64,000 bases of DNA from assembly GCF_001553545.1 (NCBI RefSeq), contig NZ_CP014227.1:1-64000 (forward strand). Direction: 5' to 3'. This document shows positions 55,079-62,345 of the stretch, one piece after another (within the stretch, counting starts at the first letter, position 1; every line of letters begins with the position of its first letter). The stretch is from Capnocytophaga haemolytica. GTDB lineage: Bacteria > Bacteroidota > Bacteroidia > Flavobacteriales > Flavobacteriaceae. Under the pieces are notes generated by a model, which was not told the origin of the DNA, ran no database searches, and worked only from the letters and a program-made list of their open reading frames with translations. Made by a program: the position numbers and the translations under genes.

Positions 55079-57571
55079 TTATTTCTTATTTACTATTTTG
55101 AGCATTTCGCAGCTTTTGGCTACTCCTGCATCACAGGCTTTGTCGAACCAGTCGGCAGCACGGTTATCCGATTGTGCGATACCTTCACCGTGATAGTAGC
55201 AGTGCCCTAAGCGGAACTGTGCGGGAGCATAATCGCGACGAGCGGCTTGTTTGTAGTAAATAGCTGCCTTCTCAAAAGAGCGCTCTACGCCATTGCCGTT
55301 GTAATAGCAGTTAGCTAAGTTGAACTGTGCGGGAGCATAGTCGCGGCGAGCGGCACGCTGGAAGTTGTTGAGCGCTTGGGTAAAGTCCTTTTTATTGTAG
55401 AAGTAAGACCCAAGTGCATCAAGTGCTTCCTCATCGTTGTGTTCAGCAGCTTTTGAGAGCCAGAAGAGTCCTTTGGTTTCGTTGATGCGCTTCATTGGTC
55501 CTTTAGGTGCTTCGGCAACTTTAGGCGCTGCTGGTGCTACTGCTTTAGGAGCTTGGCGCACTACTTGTCGCTGAGGTTGTACTGTCTTTTTAGGATGTGC
55601 TTGTACTTCCAAAGCGGGCTTTCCTCCACGTTGTCTTCTGAGAAGTTCTGCCCTTACAGGGTCAGTTTCCCTTTGTATTTCGATAGGCTCTGTTGTAGTA
55701 GAAGCCGTAGCTGCCACAGGGGTAGACTTTGCTTTCTTAGGGGCTGGCTTTGTAGCCACTGGCTTAGACGCTGGTGCCGCAGGGGCTTTCTTTACATCAG
55801 GCACTTCCTTCATATAGTACATACCCAGTAAGCGCTGTGTTTCTACGTCGCCTTTTTTAGCTACCTTTTCAGCCCAATACAGTGCTTTCTCGTCAGATTT
55901 ATCAGGGTTCTTCGCATCGAAGTAGTACTCAATAAGTCGCTTTTGAGCGGTAAGATTATCTTGCTGCTTTGCCAATTTATCATAGATAGGGAAAGCCTTA
56001 TCGTTCTGCTTTCTCACCAATTTGGCGTAGTAATAGCCATCGGCTACAGCAAGCTGTACGTCGGCTGACTCTTTAGGGTCGTTTTTCTCTACGCGCTTGT
56101 TGAGCCAATCGAAAGCCGCCTTGTTGTCGAGGTTTGCTGCTTTTATTGCCAGATTGCAGGCTTGGACGGTTGACTTCTTCACACCTTTGCCATCGGCATA
56201 GCATTGAGCAAGGCTAAACAGTGCTTCTGCATAATGTTCTTTCTCCTGTTGGTAGAAGTATTTGAGCATTTGCTCTTGTGCTTTTGGAGTGAGTTTTGAC
56301 ACCTTAGTGTAATACTCAAAAGCGCGTTCAGCTGACTGGTTGGTGTATTTACCTGTAAAATATAAGTCGCCTAATTTTTTCAAAGCTAAGAGGTTGTTCT
56401 GTGCTGCTGACTTTTCGAGGTAGTCGAAAGCCTTCTTTACATCTAACTGCTGAGGGTCGAGCAGGCTTACCCCTGCGTTGTACTGAGCCATTGCATCGCC
56501 TGTATTAGCAGCTTTTTCGAAGAGCTCAAGTGCCTGAGCATTGGAGGCTTTTGCCCCGTGCCCTGTGGTGTATATCACCCCTAAGTTATTCTCAGCAATA
56601 GGAGTAGCCTTTGAAGCCACTGCTTTGGATATCCAATTAAAGGCATCTTGATAGGACTGCTTTACGCCTATACCATTGTAATAGCACACTGCCAATTGGA
56701 ATTGTGCCTCAGCATTGCCCTTTTGCGCTGCTTTTTGAAACCACTCAAAGGCTTTTTTGTACGACTTGCCGATAAGACTGTTTTCACCTGTGAAGTAGTA
56801 GGTCGCCAACTTGTATTCAGCTTCAGCGCTACCGCCTCTAGCAGCTTTTTCGAGCCATTTGAGGGCGGTCTCATCAGACTGTGCCACACCTTTGCCTGCT
56901 AAATATGCTTCTGAAAGGTTATATTCCGCCTCGGCATTGCCTTTGTCAGCCGCTTTGGTAAGTCGGTCGATAGCCTCTGGATTAGAGGGGTTCACCTCGT
57001 AAAGCCACGTACCGATGAGGTAATCTGCTTCGGCATAACCTTGTTTTTTGGCTTTCTCAGCCCAGTATTTTGCCTTGTTGATGTCCTTCTGCACACCGTC
57101 GCCGTTATAGTAAGCCTTGGCGAGATCCATTTGGATTTCAGGCTTTTCGTTCTCAGCTACATCGGCTATCCAGCGGATATATTGTGCGTTAGAAGCCTCT
57201 ACGCCTTTACCTTCTTTGTAGCAGAGCGCCAGTTGTCGTTTGGCTTTGGCATCACCGCTTTCGGCTACTTTGGTAAGCCATTCTACACCTTTTTCTGGTG
57301 ATTTAGGGGCACCTCGCCCTGTGAAGTAAATCTCGGCTACTTGCCCTTGTGCCTGAAGATCTCCCGCTTCGGCAGCTTTCAGATACCATTTAAATCCTTC
57401 TTGGAAGGAACGTTTTAGTCCACCTTTGCCCTTGTAGTAGAGGTCGGCAAGCTCAGTTTGCGCTTTCACGTCGCCTCCTTCGGCGGCTTTGATCAATTTT
57501 TTGGTGTTAGAGTCTTGCCCGTAAACCATTGAAATACAGAGCAAGCAAATTGCTAAAATGAAGTTTTTCAT
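55079..57571 (-). CDS. Sel1-like repeat protein
   Basis: An 830-residue exported protein: signal peptide (LAICLLCISMVYGQ), then a long array of Sel1/TPR-like repeats of about 36 residues (pattern AxxGxxxAQxxLAxxYxxGxGxxxSxxxAxxWxxKAA), interrupted by degenerate repeats in the middle. A low-complexity Pro/Ala/Lys/Thr linker follows at about 590-700 (PAAPASKPVATKPAPKKAK), then three more repeats with near-identical RRDYAPAQFxLxxCYYxG units. It is likely a periplasmic scaffold; partners are unknown. Confidence 0.88.
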   Translation of the reverse strand: MKNFILAICLLCISMVYGQDSNTKKLIKAAEGGDVKAQTELADLYYKGKGGLKRSFQEGFKWYLKAAEAGDLQAQGQVAEIYFTGRGAPKSPEKGVEWLTKVAESGDAKAKRQLALCYKEGKGVEASNAQYIRWIADVAENEKPEIQMDLAKAYYNGDGVQKDINKAKYWAEKAKKQGYAEADYLIGTWLYEVNPSNPEAIDRLTKAADKGNAEAEYNLSEAYLAGKGVAQSDETALKWLEKAARGGSAEAEYKLATYYFTGENSLIGKSYKKAFEWFQKAAQKGNAEAQFQLAVCYYNGIGVKQSYQDAFNWISKAVASKATPIAENNLGVIYTTGHGAKASNAQALELFEKAANTGDAMAQYNAGVSLLDPQQLDVKKAFDYLEKSAAQNNLLALKKLGDLYFTGKYTNQSAERAFEYYTKVSKLTPKAQEQMLKYFYQQEKEHYAEALFSLAQCYADGKGVKKSTVQACNLAIKAANLDNKAAFDWLNKRVEKNDPKESADVQLAVADGYYYAKLVRKQNDKAFPIYDKLAKQQDNLTAQKRLIEYYFDAKNPDKSDEKALYWAEKVAKKGDVETQRLLGMYYMKEVPDVKKAPAAPASKPVATKPAPKKAKSTPVAATASTTTEPIEIQRETDPVRAELLRRQRGGKPALEVQAHPKKTVQPQRQVVRQAPKAVAPAAPKVAEAPKGPMKRINETKGLFWLSKAAEHNDEEALDALGSYFYNKKDFTQALNNFQRAARRDYAPAQFNLANCYYNGNGVERSFEKAAIYYKQAARRDYAPAQFRLGHCYYHGEGIAQSDNRAADWFDKACDAGVAKSCEMLKIVNKK

Positions 57572-57605
57572 AGTATAATTATTATTTAATGACTTGTTGA
57601 GGCGA

Positions 57606-57613
57606 CAAATATA
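57606..57613 (-). promoter_or_regulatory. -7 element of the Sel1-repeat gene
   Basis: TATATTTG on the minus strand, 35 bases before the start. No -33 element is assigned. Confidence 0.6.
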
Positions 57614-57646
57614 CGCATTATTTTTAATATACGTATATTTTTTACA

Positions 57647-58450
57647 TTATTTTTGCATTATTTTTTTTAAATTTGTATCGTTTTTCAACAAATTGAAGCC
57701 GTCCAACTCAGCTACCAGCGAGCCTACACGCAATGATGCCTTGAGCTTTACGGGCACTTTATTTTTGTCGTCGGTGATCCACATTGTGATGCTTTCCTGC
57801 TCTTTGAACACGCGTCCGTCCTGCACTAAGGGGCAGAATTTAAGTGTATTGACCGTGCCAAAGCGTGTTTTCACCTTTTCTTTGCCTAAGAATTTAAGTT
57901 TGAACTTATAAATCTCGTCGTCGTCGAAAATCATATCAAGGGCTATCTGTCCACCGACTTTGAGGTTATCAACCTCGGGGTGATGCCGTAGCGCATAGAA
58001 AGCCGAAATCACATCTTGCAAGCCTGGCTTGAAGTCGATTTCAGTAGTATTGCCGTTCTCAATATTATCGATTTTGACCTTGTTATCGGTGTAATTAAAG
58101 AACATCTTCAGGTGCTTGGTGTAGCTTCCCTCGTGGATATTGCGCACAAACACACGCGGACGACCATCCTTCACACCAAAATAACTTTCGTAAATATCAT
58201 CTACACGGAAAAACACGCGCGCCAGTCCCGTAGTAGAACCTTTCCCCACTGCGTGAAACACTTTTTCGCCTTTATACATCTCCTCGGTGAGCTGCATTGT
58301 GGCAATACTGGCATTAAAGACGCCATATTTAACCTTAAAGCGCAACCATTCGCCGTTTTTAAAGGGCAGATTGTCATTTTGTGCCTCGACAACTGGGCTG
58401 CATAGCAATGCTACCAAGGCAAAAGTGATTGTTTTTAGTGTCTTTTTCAT
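57647..58450 (-). CDS. DUF3108 periplasmic protein
   Basis: A 267-residue exported protein with signal peptide ending VVEAQ. The domain is beta-rich, with the DUF3108 features: LPFKNGEWLRFKVKYGVFNASIATMQL near the start (pieces NGEWLRFKVKYG and NASIATMQL), then DVISAFYALRHHP, and MWITDDKNKVPVKLKASLRVGSLVAELDGF at the end (pieces WITDDKNKVPVKL and VGSLVAELDGF). The function is unknown; the fold resembles lipid- or polymer-binding envelope proteins. Monocistronic. Confidence 0.85.
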   Translation of the reverse strand: MKKTLKTITFALVALLCSPVVEAQNDNLPFKNGEWLRFKVKYGVFNASIATMQLTEEMYKGEKVFHAVGKGSTTGLARVFFRVDDIYESYFGVKDGRPRVFVRNIHEGSYTKHLKMFFNYTDNKVKIDNIENGNTTEIDFKPGLQDVISAFYALRHHPEVDNLKVGGQIALDMIFDDDEIYKFKLKFLGKEKVKTRFGTVNTLKFCPLVQDGRVFKEQESITMWITDDKNKVPVKLKASLRVGSLVAELDGFNLLKNDTNLKKIMQK

Positions 58451-58505
58451 ATATAATATCAGTTTTTGAGTAGTGCACTACAATTACCGTGCCGAAATTA
58501 AGTTG

Positions 58506-58535
58506 CAAAGATACAAAATAATGCATAATGTACAA
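58506..58535 (-). promoter_or_regulatory. Promoter of the DUF3108 gene
   Basis: TTG at 58535-58533, 19-base spacer and TATCTTTG at 58513-58506. The -33 element lies within an ATAATGTACAATGG dispersed repeat. Confidence 0.72.
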
Positions 58536-58610
58536 TGGATAATGGATAATTTTATAATTTCGCCTAAAACATTAACTCTTATTACGGACATTCAGTTGTA
58601 CAGCCACATA

Positions 58611-58656
58611 GTCGCGAATCCCTTTCAAATTTTGTAGTTTTGCCATTGATAACAAC
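58611..58656 (+). repeat. Isolated, diverged type II-C-like CRISPR repeat
   Basis: 46 bases, the same length as the repeats at 62054 and 62130. It shares the uninterrupted core CTTTCAAATTTTGTAGTTTTG and the end ATTGATAACAAC with them, with six mismatches in all, mostly in the first 12 bases (GTCGCGAATCCC against GTTGTGAATTGC). No second copy or spacer is adjacent. It keeps the internal TAGTTTTG (58635-58642), which points to the lipoprotein gene at 58737. Confidence 0.8.
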
Positions 58657-58736
58657 TATTAAAAATTGCATAACGCATTCCAATGGTATAATTATTGCAA
58701 CAAACTTTAATATTAATTTTTTAAATTGAATCAAGT

Positions 58737-59123
58737 ATGAAAAAAATTATTGCTTTAGTATCAGTGATTTGTTTATCACTAGTAGCTTTTTCTTGTATAT
58801 CTTGTAGCAAGAATGATGACCCAGCTGACAATGACCTTTTTATAGGAACCTACAAAGGTAAAGTCTCTTATTCCGATAGTCAACAGAAAAAATCCGCTGA
58901 TAATGGAGCCGTAACAGTTATTAAAACAGGAAATGACTATTATTTCCGTTTTTCAGACGGAATTCCTAACCTTACTGGTGTTAGCTTCAAAAAAGAAGGA
59001 GATAACACTTTAGTAAACATCGACTTAAAAGATGGTGTGAAAATCATTAGAATCAACGCCTCTTCATTGAACATTTTGTATACTACAGATGGAAAGACCT
59101 GGACTGCTAACGCAAAAAGGTAA
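58737..59123 (+). CDS. Small lipoprotein, unknown
   Basis: A 128-residue lipoprotein: signal peptide, then a Cys-rich cleavage area AFSCISC (Cys20 or Cys23 could be lipidated) and an Asn/Asp tether (SKNDDPADND). The mature part is beta-rich (GTYKGKVSYSDSQQKKSADN, TVIKTGNDYYFRFSDGI, then VSFKKEGDNTLVNIDLKDG). This is like the small lipocalin-like lipoproteins of Bacteroidetes, but I do not recognise a named family. The only TAnnTTTG match upstream is inside the CRISPR-like repeat 95 bases before. Confidence 0.72.
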   Translation: MKKIIALVSVICLSLVAFSCISCSKNDDPADNDLFIGTYKGKVSYSDSQQKKSADNGAVTVIKTGNDYYFRFSDGIPNLTGVSFKKEGDNTLVNIDLKDGVKIIRINASSLNILYTTDGKTWTANAKR

Positions 59124-59139
59124 TTTAAAACATTTTACT

Positions 59140-59179
59140 AAAAAACCCCGAAAATATCAAATATTTTCGGGGTTTTTCC
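59140..59179 (+). terminator. Terminator of the small lipoprotein gene
   Basis: AAAAACCCCGAAAATAT and ATATTTTCGGGGTTTTT form a perfect 17-bp stem with a 3- to 4-base loop, between convergent genes. It works in both directions. Confidence 0.93.
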
Positions 59180-59197
59180 ATTTATACAATGGAATTA

Positions 59198-59605
59198 TCA
59201 TTCTCCAAGTTCTAATTTTTGAATTTTTTCATTCAAACTTTTAATTTCTTTTCTTAGCTTATAAATACGCTTGTTACTATTTGCTAATCTCCTGTTTGAT
59301 TTTCTTGCACGTCTCAATGACCTTTCAGCTTTACGTGCCTTTTTTGCAGCTATTGAAGCTGAATTAGCATCGTTGAATTTGTCTGTATGACTATTTGCAT
59401 TATCATTGGCTTTCATAGCCTCTGATTGTAAAGCTTCATTCTCATTCTCCTCATTAACAAGCTGAATCTCTAATGCATTTAGTTTAGTTTTTAACTCTAA
59501 ATATTCTTTTTTAGCTTCCAGTCGTTTGATCTCTGGAGATTTAGAAGTTCCACAGCTTGCTATAAAAATAGACACAAAAGTAGAAATAATTAATGTTTTT
59601 TTCAT
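59198..59605 (-). CDS. Coiled-coil lipoprotein
   Basis: A 135-residue lipoprotein with lipobox FIASC (Cys18). The rest is one long charged helix with heptad spacing (RLEAKKEYLELKTKLNALEI and LRKEIKSLNEKIQKLELGE), broken by an Asn/Ala/Lys-rich middle (KANDNANSHTDKFNDAN). It could be a periplasmic spacer or peptidoglycan-linked lipoprotein. No known family is recognised. Confidence 0.75.
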   Translation of the reverse strand: MKKTLIISTFVSIFIASCGTSKSPEIKRLEAKKEYLELKTKLNALEIQLVNEENENEALQSEAMKANDNANSHTDKFNDANSASIAAKKARKAERSLRRARKSNRRLANSNKRIYKLRKEIKSLNEKIQKLELGE

Positions 59606-59644
59606 GATAAATGTCTGTATGTTAGTTTATTGTAATAATTTAAA

Positions 59645-59680
59645 AATAGAAGAGTAGACATTGAAATATCTGCTCTTCGC
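59645..59680 (-). terminator. Probable terminator of the GlsB-like gene
   Basis: GAAGAGCAGA and TCTACTCTTC pair on the minus strand with one or two mismatches, followed by TATTTTTAAATT. Confidence 0.6.
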
Positions 59681-59690
59681 TGCTTATACC

Positions 59691-59939
59691 TTACTTTTTA
59701 AATATCAAATTTATCAAAAATAAGATAACGATAGCACCAATAGCTCCTGTTAGGATAGTGCCAATCCACCCTTCTCCAAGTGAGATGTGGAACACATTGC
59801 CTAAAAGCCAATACCCAACGCCACTTCCAAGAATACCAATGATGATATTCCCGATGAGACCTAATCCACTACCTTTATAGATAGTGCCTCCTAACCATCC
59901 TGCGATGGCTCCAATAATAAGTGTTGCAATAATACCCAT
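59691..59939 (-). CDS. GlsB/YeaQ/YmgE-family stress-response membrane protein
   Basis: An 82-residue protein with three hydrophobic, glycine-rich helices: IIATLIIGAIAGWLGGTIYKG, GLIGNIIIGILGSGVGYWLLG and GTILTGAIGAIVILFLINLI. The IGAIAGWLG and GNIIIGxxGxxxG patterns are those of the transglycosylase-associated (PF04226) family. Members respond to stress in other bacteria; their function is unknown. Confidence 0.88.
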   Translation of the reverse strand: MGIIATLIIGAIAGWLGGTIYKGSGLGLIGNIIIGILGSGVGYWLLGNVFHISLGEGWIGTILTGAIGAIVILFLINLIFKK

Positions 59940-59965
59940 AATTTTTAATATTTGAAATTAGGGTG

Positions 59966-59995
59966 CAAAGATAAGAATTTTTATCTAAAAAACAA
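59966..59995 (-). promoter_or_regulatory. Promoter of the GlsB-like gene
   Basis: TTG at 59995-59993, 19-base spacer and TATCTTTG at 59973-59966. The -33 element coincides with the T run ending the possible small RNA at 59987-60052. Confidence 0.75.
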
Positions 59996-60052
59996 TGCGA
60001 GCCACACGGGCAGGTGCGAGCCGCACTTTCAAATTTTGTTATTGACAACAAC
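59987..60052 (-). ncRNA. Possible tracrRNA-like remnant: partial CRISPR anti-repeat plus hairpins
   Basis: On the minus strand the segment begins with GTTGTTGTCAATAAC and CAAAATTTGAAAG, complementary to the two ends of the CRISPR repeat with about eight middle bases missing. It continues into two 13-base hairpins with the same GCT loop (GTGCGGCTCGCAC and GTGTGGCTCGCAT) and then TTGTTTTTT. That order (anti-repeat, hairpins, T run) is that of a type II tracrRNA. No consensus promoter lies upstream and no cas9 is in the window, so it may simply be a decayed repeat. Confidence 0.35.
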
Positions 60053-60390
60053 AGAGTACGCACAGAAAAAGAGGTAATATAGCAGCAATATTCTTTCAGT
60101 ATAAAGGAAAAGCCGTATATTTATCAAGGGAAGATGTTATTAATGGAGATTAGAAAGCTCTTAATGACATCAAATAATCATAAAGCCCCACCATAAAGGT
60201 AAGGCTTTATTTTGGGGCAAACTTAGCTGTTGACTGCGTTTGCATCTTTATACTTGTTTAAGTAAGTCTTTTTAAAACAGGCAGGTAAATATGAGTTACT
60301 TACCTGCCTGAGTTGGGGTCAAAAGTTTTCTTATGTATCCTCCTCACCACTGCAAAAGTTCAACTTTATTTTAAACTACCAAAATAATTA
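60053..60390. other. Spacer after the RexB-like gene, with a terminator hairpin
   Basis: About 340 bases without an intact gene. On the minus strand AGGCAGGTAA (60309-60300) and TTACCTGCCT (60288-60279) form a hairpin followed by GTTTTAAAAAG, a fair terminator for the gene ending at 60391. A second AAAGCC/GGCTTT hairpin lies at about 60181-60208. A plus-strand frame ending at about 60154 (GKAVYLSREDVINGD at its end) has no start and may be a gene remnant. Confidence 0.5.
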
Positions 60391-60846
60391 CTAATTATTT
60401 TTTGAATTTACCTCATCATACAAACTATCACTTAGCTTTTGCATTGCAATAAAGTTCATTATGAAATAAATAATACTATATACTAATATAACAACCGTAA
60501 TAAGTGAAAAGTTTATAGTTATACTTATCTCTCTTATTGAAAAAGCATAGAGATTATTTCCTTTATCTCTAAGGTATTTTTCTAATAAGTAGAATAATGT
60601 TGAAAAAGCAAAGTACTTGATATAAGAATGGCGTACTTTCTTTATATTACTTCGCAATAAATCAATGATTCTCTTATTCTTAATACCTTGTAAATTAAAA
60701 GTTATTAGTAATCCCATAGCAATAGAAAACATTATTCCTAAAATAGTAAATAAAGTATTCATATAATAATCATTTAAATACCATTTAAAGAATAATGAAA
60801 GTATAACTGCAAATAGTAAAACTAATATGTCTTTTAATTGAAACAT
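60391..60846 (-). CDS. Small four-helix membrane protein, RexB-like
   Basis: A 151-residue protein with four hydrophobic helices (about 6-24, 30-51, 73-90, 108-134) and a basic loop between helices 2 and 3 (KNKRIIDLLRSNIKKVRH). Lambda RexB is 144 residues with four helices and a basic loop in the same place (GSRTRRLAKIREYG). The gene follows the RexA-like gene and overlaps it by 13 bases. By analogy it would form a membrane channel that depolarises the cell when triggered. The similarity is one of topology, size and order; sequence identity is low and no search was run. Confidence 0.6.
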   Translation of the reverse strand: MFQLKDILVLLFAVILSLFFKWYLNDYYMNTLFTILGIMFSIAMGLLITFNLQGIKNKRIIDLLRSNIKKVRHSYIKYFAFSTLFYLLEKYLRDKGNNLYAFSIREISITINFSLITVVILVYSIIYFIMNFIAMQKLSDSLYDEVNSKNN

Positions 60847-61754
60847 TTTTCGAGTTCTCTTAAATATTTTTCCATTGCTTGTTTTAGCTCAGGTTCTGAT
60901 ATTTTACCAGAGTCAGTAGTTTCTACTTTAAATTCCTGCATTTCCTGCATTTCATCTCCTTTTATAGTTTTTCCTTTTTTAGTAATAAAAGTAACATTTT
61001 CTAAATCAGAAATAGGTTTTAATTGTGCCCCAAAATAGTTTTGATAATCTTTCTCTTTCATTTTTTTAGGCTTGCTGAATTTAAGTAATAATTCAGCTGA
61101 TATTACTTCGGAAGCCTTCACTTCATCAAAAGAAAGTACGTCCGTAAGCATTTCTCTAAGTAGTTTAAAGCTAATACTCTTTGTTTCTGTTAAATCAAAA
61201 TTATCTTCCTCTTTTCGTACGGGATCTTGTATTCTTAAAGATTTCAAATCACTAAGAGAAATATTAGGGTTTTCTTTTATAATAGGGGTAAATTCAAAAA
61301 GAGTATTTGCTCTTAATGACTCTAATAACCAATTCGTATATGTTTGAAAATGGGTGATAGTAATATTTCCTCTTAATGTTACTATTAAATACTTGTCATT
61401 TAGTAGAAAATAATAGTGGTCTTTGTAGAATAAAGAAGAATTAACATCTAAATCTCTTAATTGCTCTAAATGAACAATATTTTCCTCAAACACTTCTTCT
61501 GGAATTTCTGGTATATTATCACTACTCTTAATTCGCAATAGAGTACCAAAAATAACACCCTCTGATATTTCATAATCGCATATCAAATCCTCTTCCCTAC
61601 TTTCATCTTTAGTATTTAAGCGCATTCTCCTTTCATTAGCTTTACTTTTAGGTAGTTGCTCGCATAATAAAGAAAAAATACTTTTAGCATTATCAGTAAA
61701 ATTATTTGTACTAATTCTAAAAGCTCTACATTTTACATTCTTTGGTTTACTCAT
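60834..61754 (-). CDS. RexA-like putative phage-sensor protein
   Basis: A 306-residue soluble protein, strongly AT-rich gene. I do not see a catalytic motif. The size, gene order and several aligned patches resemble lambda RexA (279 residues): LLLKFSKPKKMKEKDYQN against RexA IVIKPKFKRDIKKVAKD, ISDLENVTFITKKGKTIKGD against FSDISLRAKDEAGDILTE, and the last part ISEPELKQAMEKYLRELEKCF against TNAEIAEEMAYCYARMKSDILECF (compared in pieces). These rest on memory of RexA, so this is an inference. It has its own TACTTTTG promoter, and the next gene encodes a RexB-like membrane protein. Confidence 0.6.
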   Translation of the reverse strand: MSKPKNVKCRAFRISTNNFTDNAKSIFSLLCEQLPKSKANERRMRLNTKDESREEDLICDYEISEGVIFGTLLRIKSSDNIPEIPEEVFEENIVHLEQLRDLDVNSSLFYKDHYYFLLNDKYLIVTLRGNITITHFQTYTNWLLESLRANTLFEFTPIIKENPNISLSDLKSLRIQDPVRKEEDNFDLTETKSISFKLLREMLTDVLSFDEVKASEVISAELLLKFSKPKKMKEKDYQNYFGAQLKPISDLENVTFITKKGKTIKGDEMQEMQEFKVETTDSGKISEPELKQAMEKYLRELEKCFN

Positions 61755-61774
61755 AGAAAATATATTTTAGACCG

Positions 61775-61782
61775 CAAAAGTA
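61775..61782 (-). promoter_or_regulatory. -7 element of the RexAB-like module
   Basis: TACTTTTG on the minus strand, 21 bases before the start codon. No well-spaced -33 TTG is seen. Confidence 0.65.
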
Positions 61783-61822
61783 CAAAATAAAAAAGAATAG
61801 AGGTAAACTACCAAAACTTTTT

Positions 61823-62039
61823 TTAACTTTCTGCATAAATACCCTCATAAGAGAGGATAGCTTCTCCAGTACGAGCTGATAAGAACACCCTACCTGCTAC
61901 CTTCTCAATTACGGCATCTATACGCCACTGGGGGGTACTTGTTAGTATGCTCATTAGTATGCTCACTAAAAAGCTCACGTATCTTTTCATTACGCCTCTG
62001 TAGGCGCTGTTTGCGTTGTTTCTGACTGATAAGTTGCAT
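61823..62039 (-). pseudogene. Frameshifted small basic protein, putative helix-turn-helix
   Basis: ATG at 62039 opens a frame (MQLISQKQRKQRLQRRNEKI...) that stops early. The continuation (QWRIDAVIEKVAGRVFLSARTGEAILSYEG in pieces QWRIDAVIEKVAGRVFL and SARTGEAILSYEG) lies in the next frame up to the stop at 61823. The switch falls at a run of six C (about 61930-61935). With five C the gene would encode 71 residues. The FLSARTGEAIL part resembles small HTH proteins found on Bacteroidetes mobile elements. A 12-base unit GAGCATACTAAT is repeated just before the C run. Confidence 0.6.
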
Positions 62040-62053
62040 AGCACAAAGAAATA

Positions 62054-62175
62054 GTTGTGAATTGCTTTCAAATTTTGTAGTTTTGTGATTGATAACAACT
62101 TTACTGATGTTAAGAGACAGTTGTAGTGTGTTGTGAATTGCCTTCAAATTTTGTAGTTTTGTGATTGATAACAAC
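62054..62175 (+). CRISPR. Minimal type II-C-like CRISPR array (2 repeats, 1 spacer)
   Basis: Two 46-base repeats (62054-62099 and 62130-62175) differ at one base and flank a 30-base spacer (62100-62129). Each begins GTTGTGAATTGC and ends GATTGATAACAAC, and is of the 46-48-base length typical of type II-C arrays in Bacteroidetes. Each repeat holds TTG, 20 bases, then TAGTTTTG, a full promoter of the local type, so each spacer could be transcribed from its own repeat. No cas gene is in the window. Confidence 0.82.
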
Positions 62176-62242
62176 AATTTGTTAAAAACAATACAAAGTC
62201 TACAATTAAAAGTTAAAACAATCTTAACCTTTGTTAACTTAC

Positions 62243-62273
62243 TTGACAGAGAAGAGAATATCTTATAACTTTG
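62243..62273 (+). promoter_or_regulatory. Promoter of the membrane protein gene at 62346
   Basis: TTG at 62243-62245, 20-base spacer and TAACTTTG at 62266-62273. Confidence 0.78.
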
Positions 62274-62345
62274 TCGCAAAATTCTAAAATATTTAATCCA
62301 GAAGAAGGAGAAGAACTAATACTCCCATAATTAATCATTTTTATT

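Noticed and set aside
58611..58656. The isolated repeat as a tracrRNA anti-repeat on the minus strand
   Set aside because: It is complementary over the full 46 bases, with no hairpin and T run following on the minus strand; a diverged repeat is the simpler reading.
60046..60154. Plus-strand frame ending GKAVYLSREDVINGD
   Set aside because: It has no start codon and a stop just upstream; the sequence looks protein-like, but I cannot place it in any family. It is mentioned only as a possible remnant.
61905..62279. Minus-strand 124-codon frame reading through both CRISPR repeats
   Set aside because: Its N-terminal part is a translation of the repeats and spacer, with internal repetition of the same peptide; only the last 44 codons belong to the frameshifted small gene.
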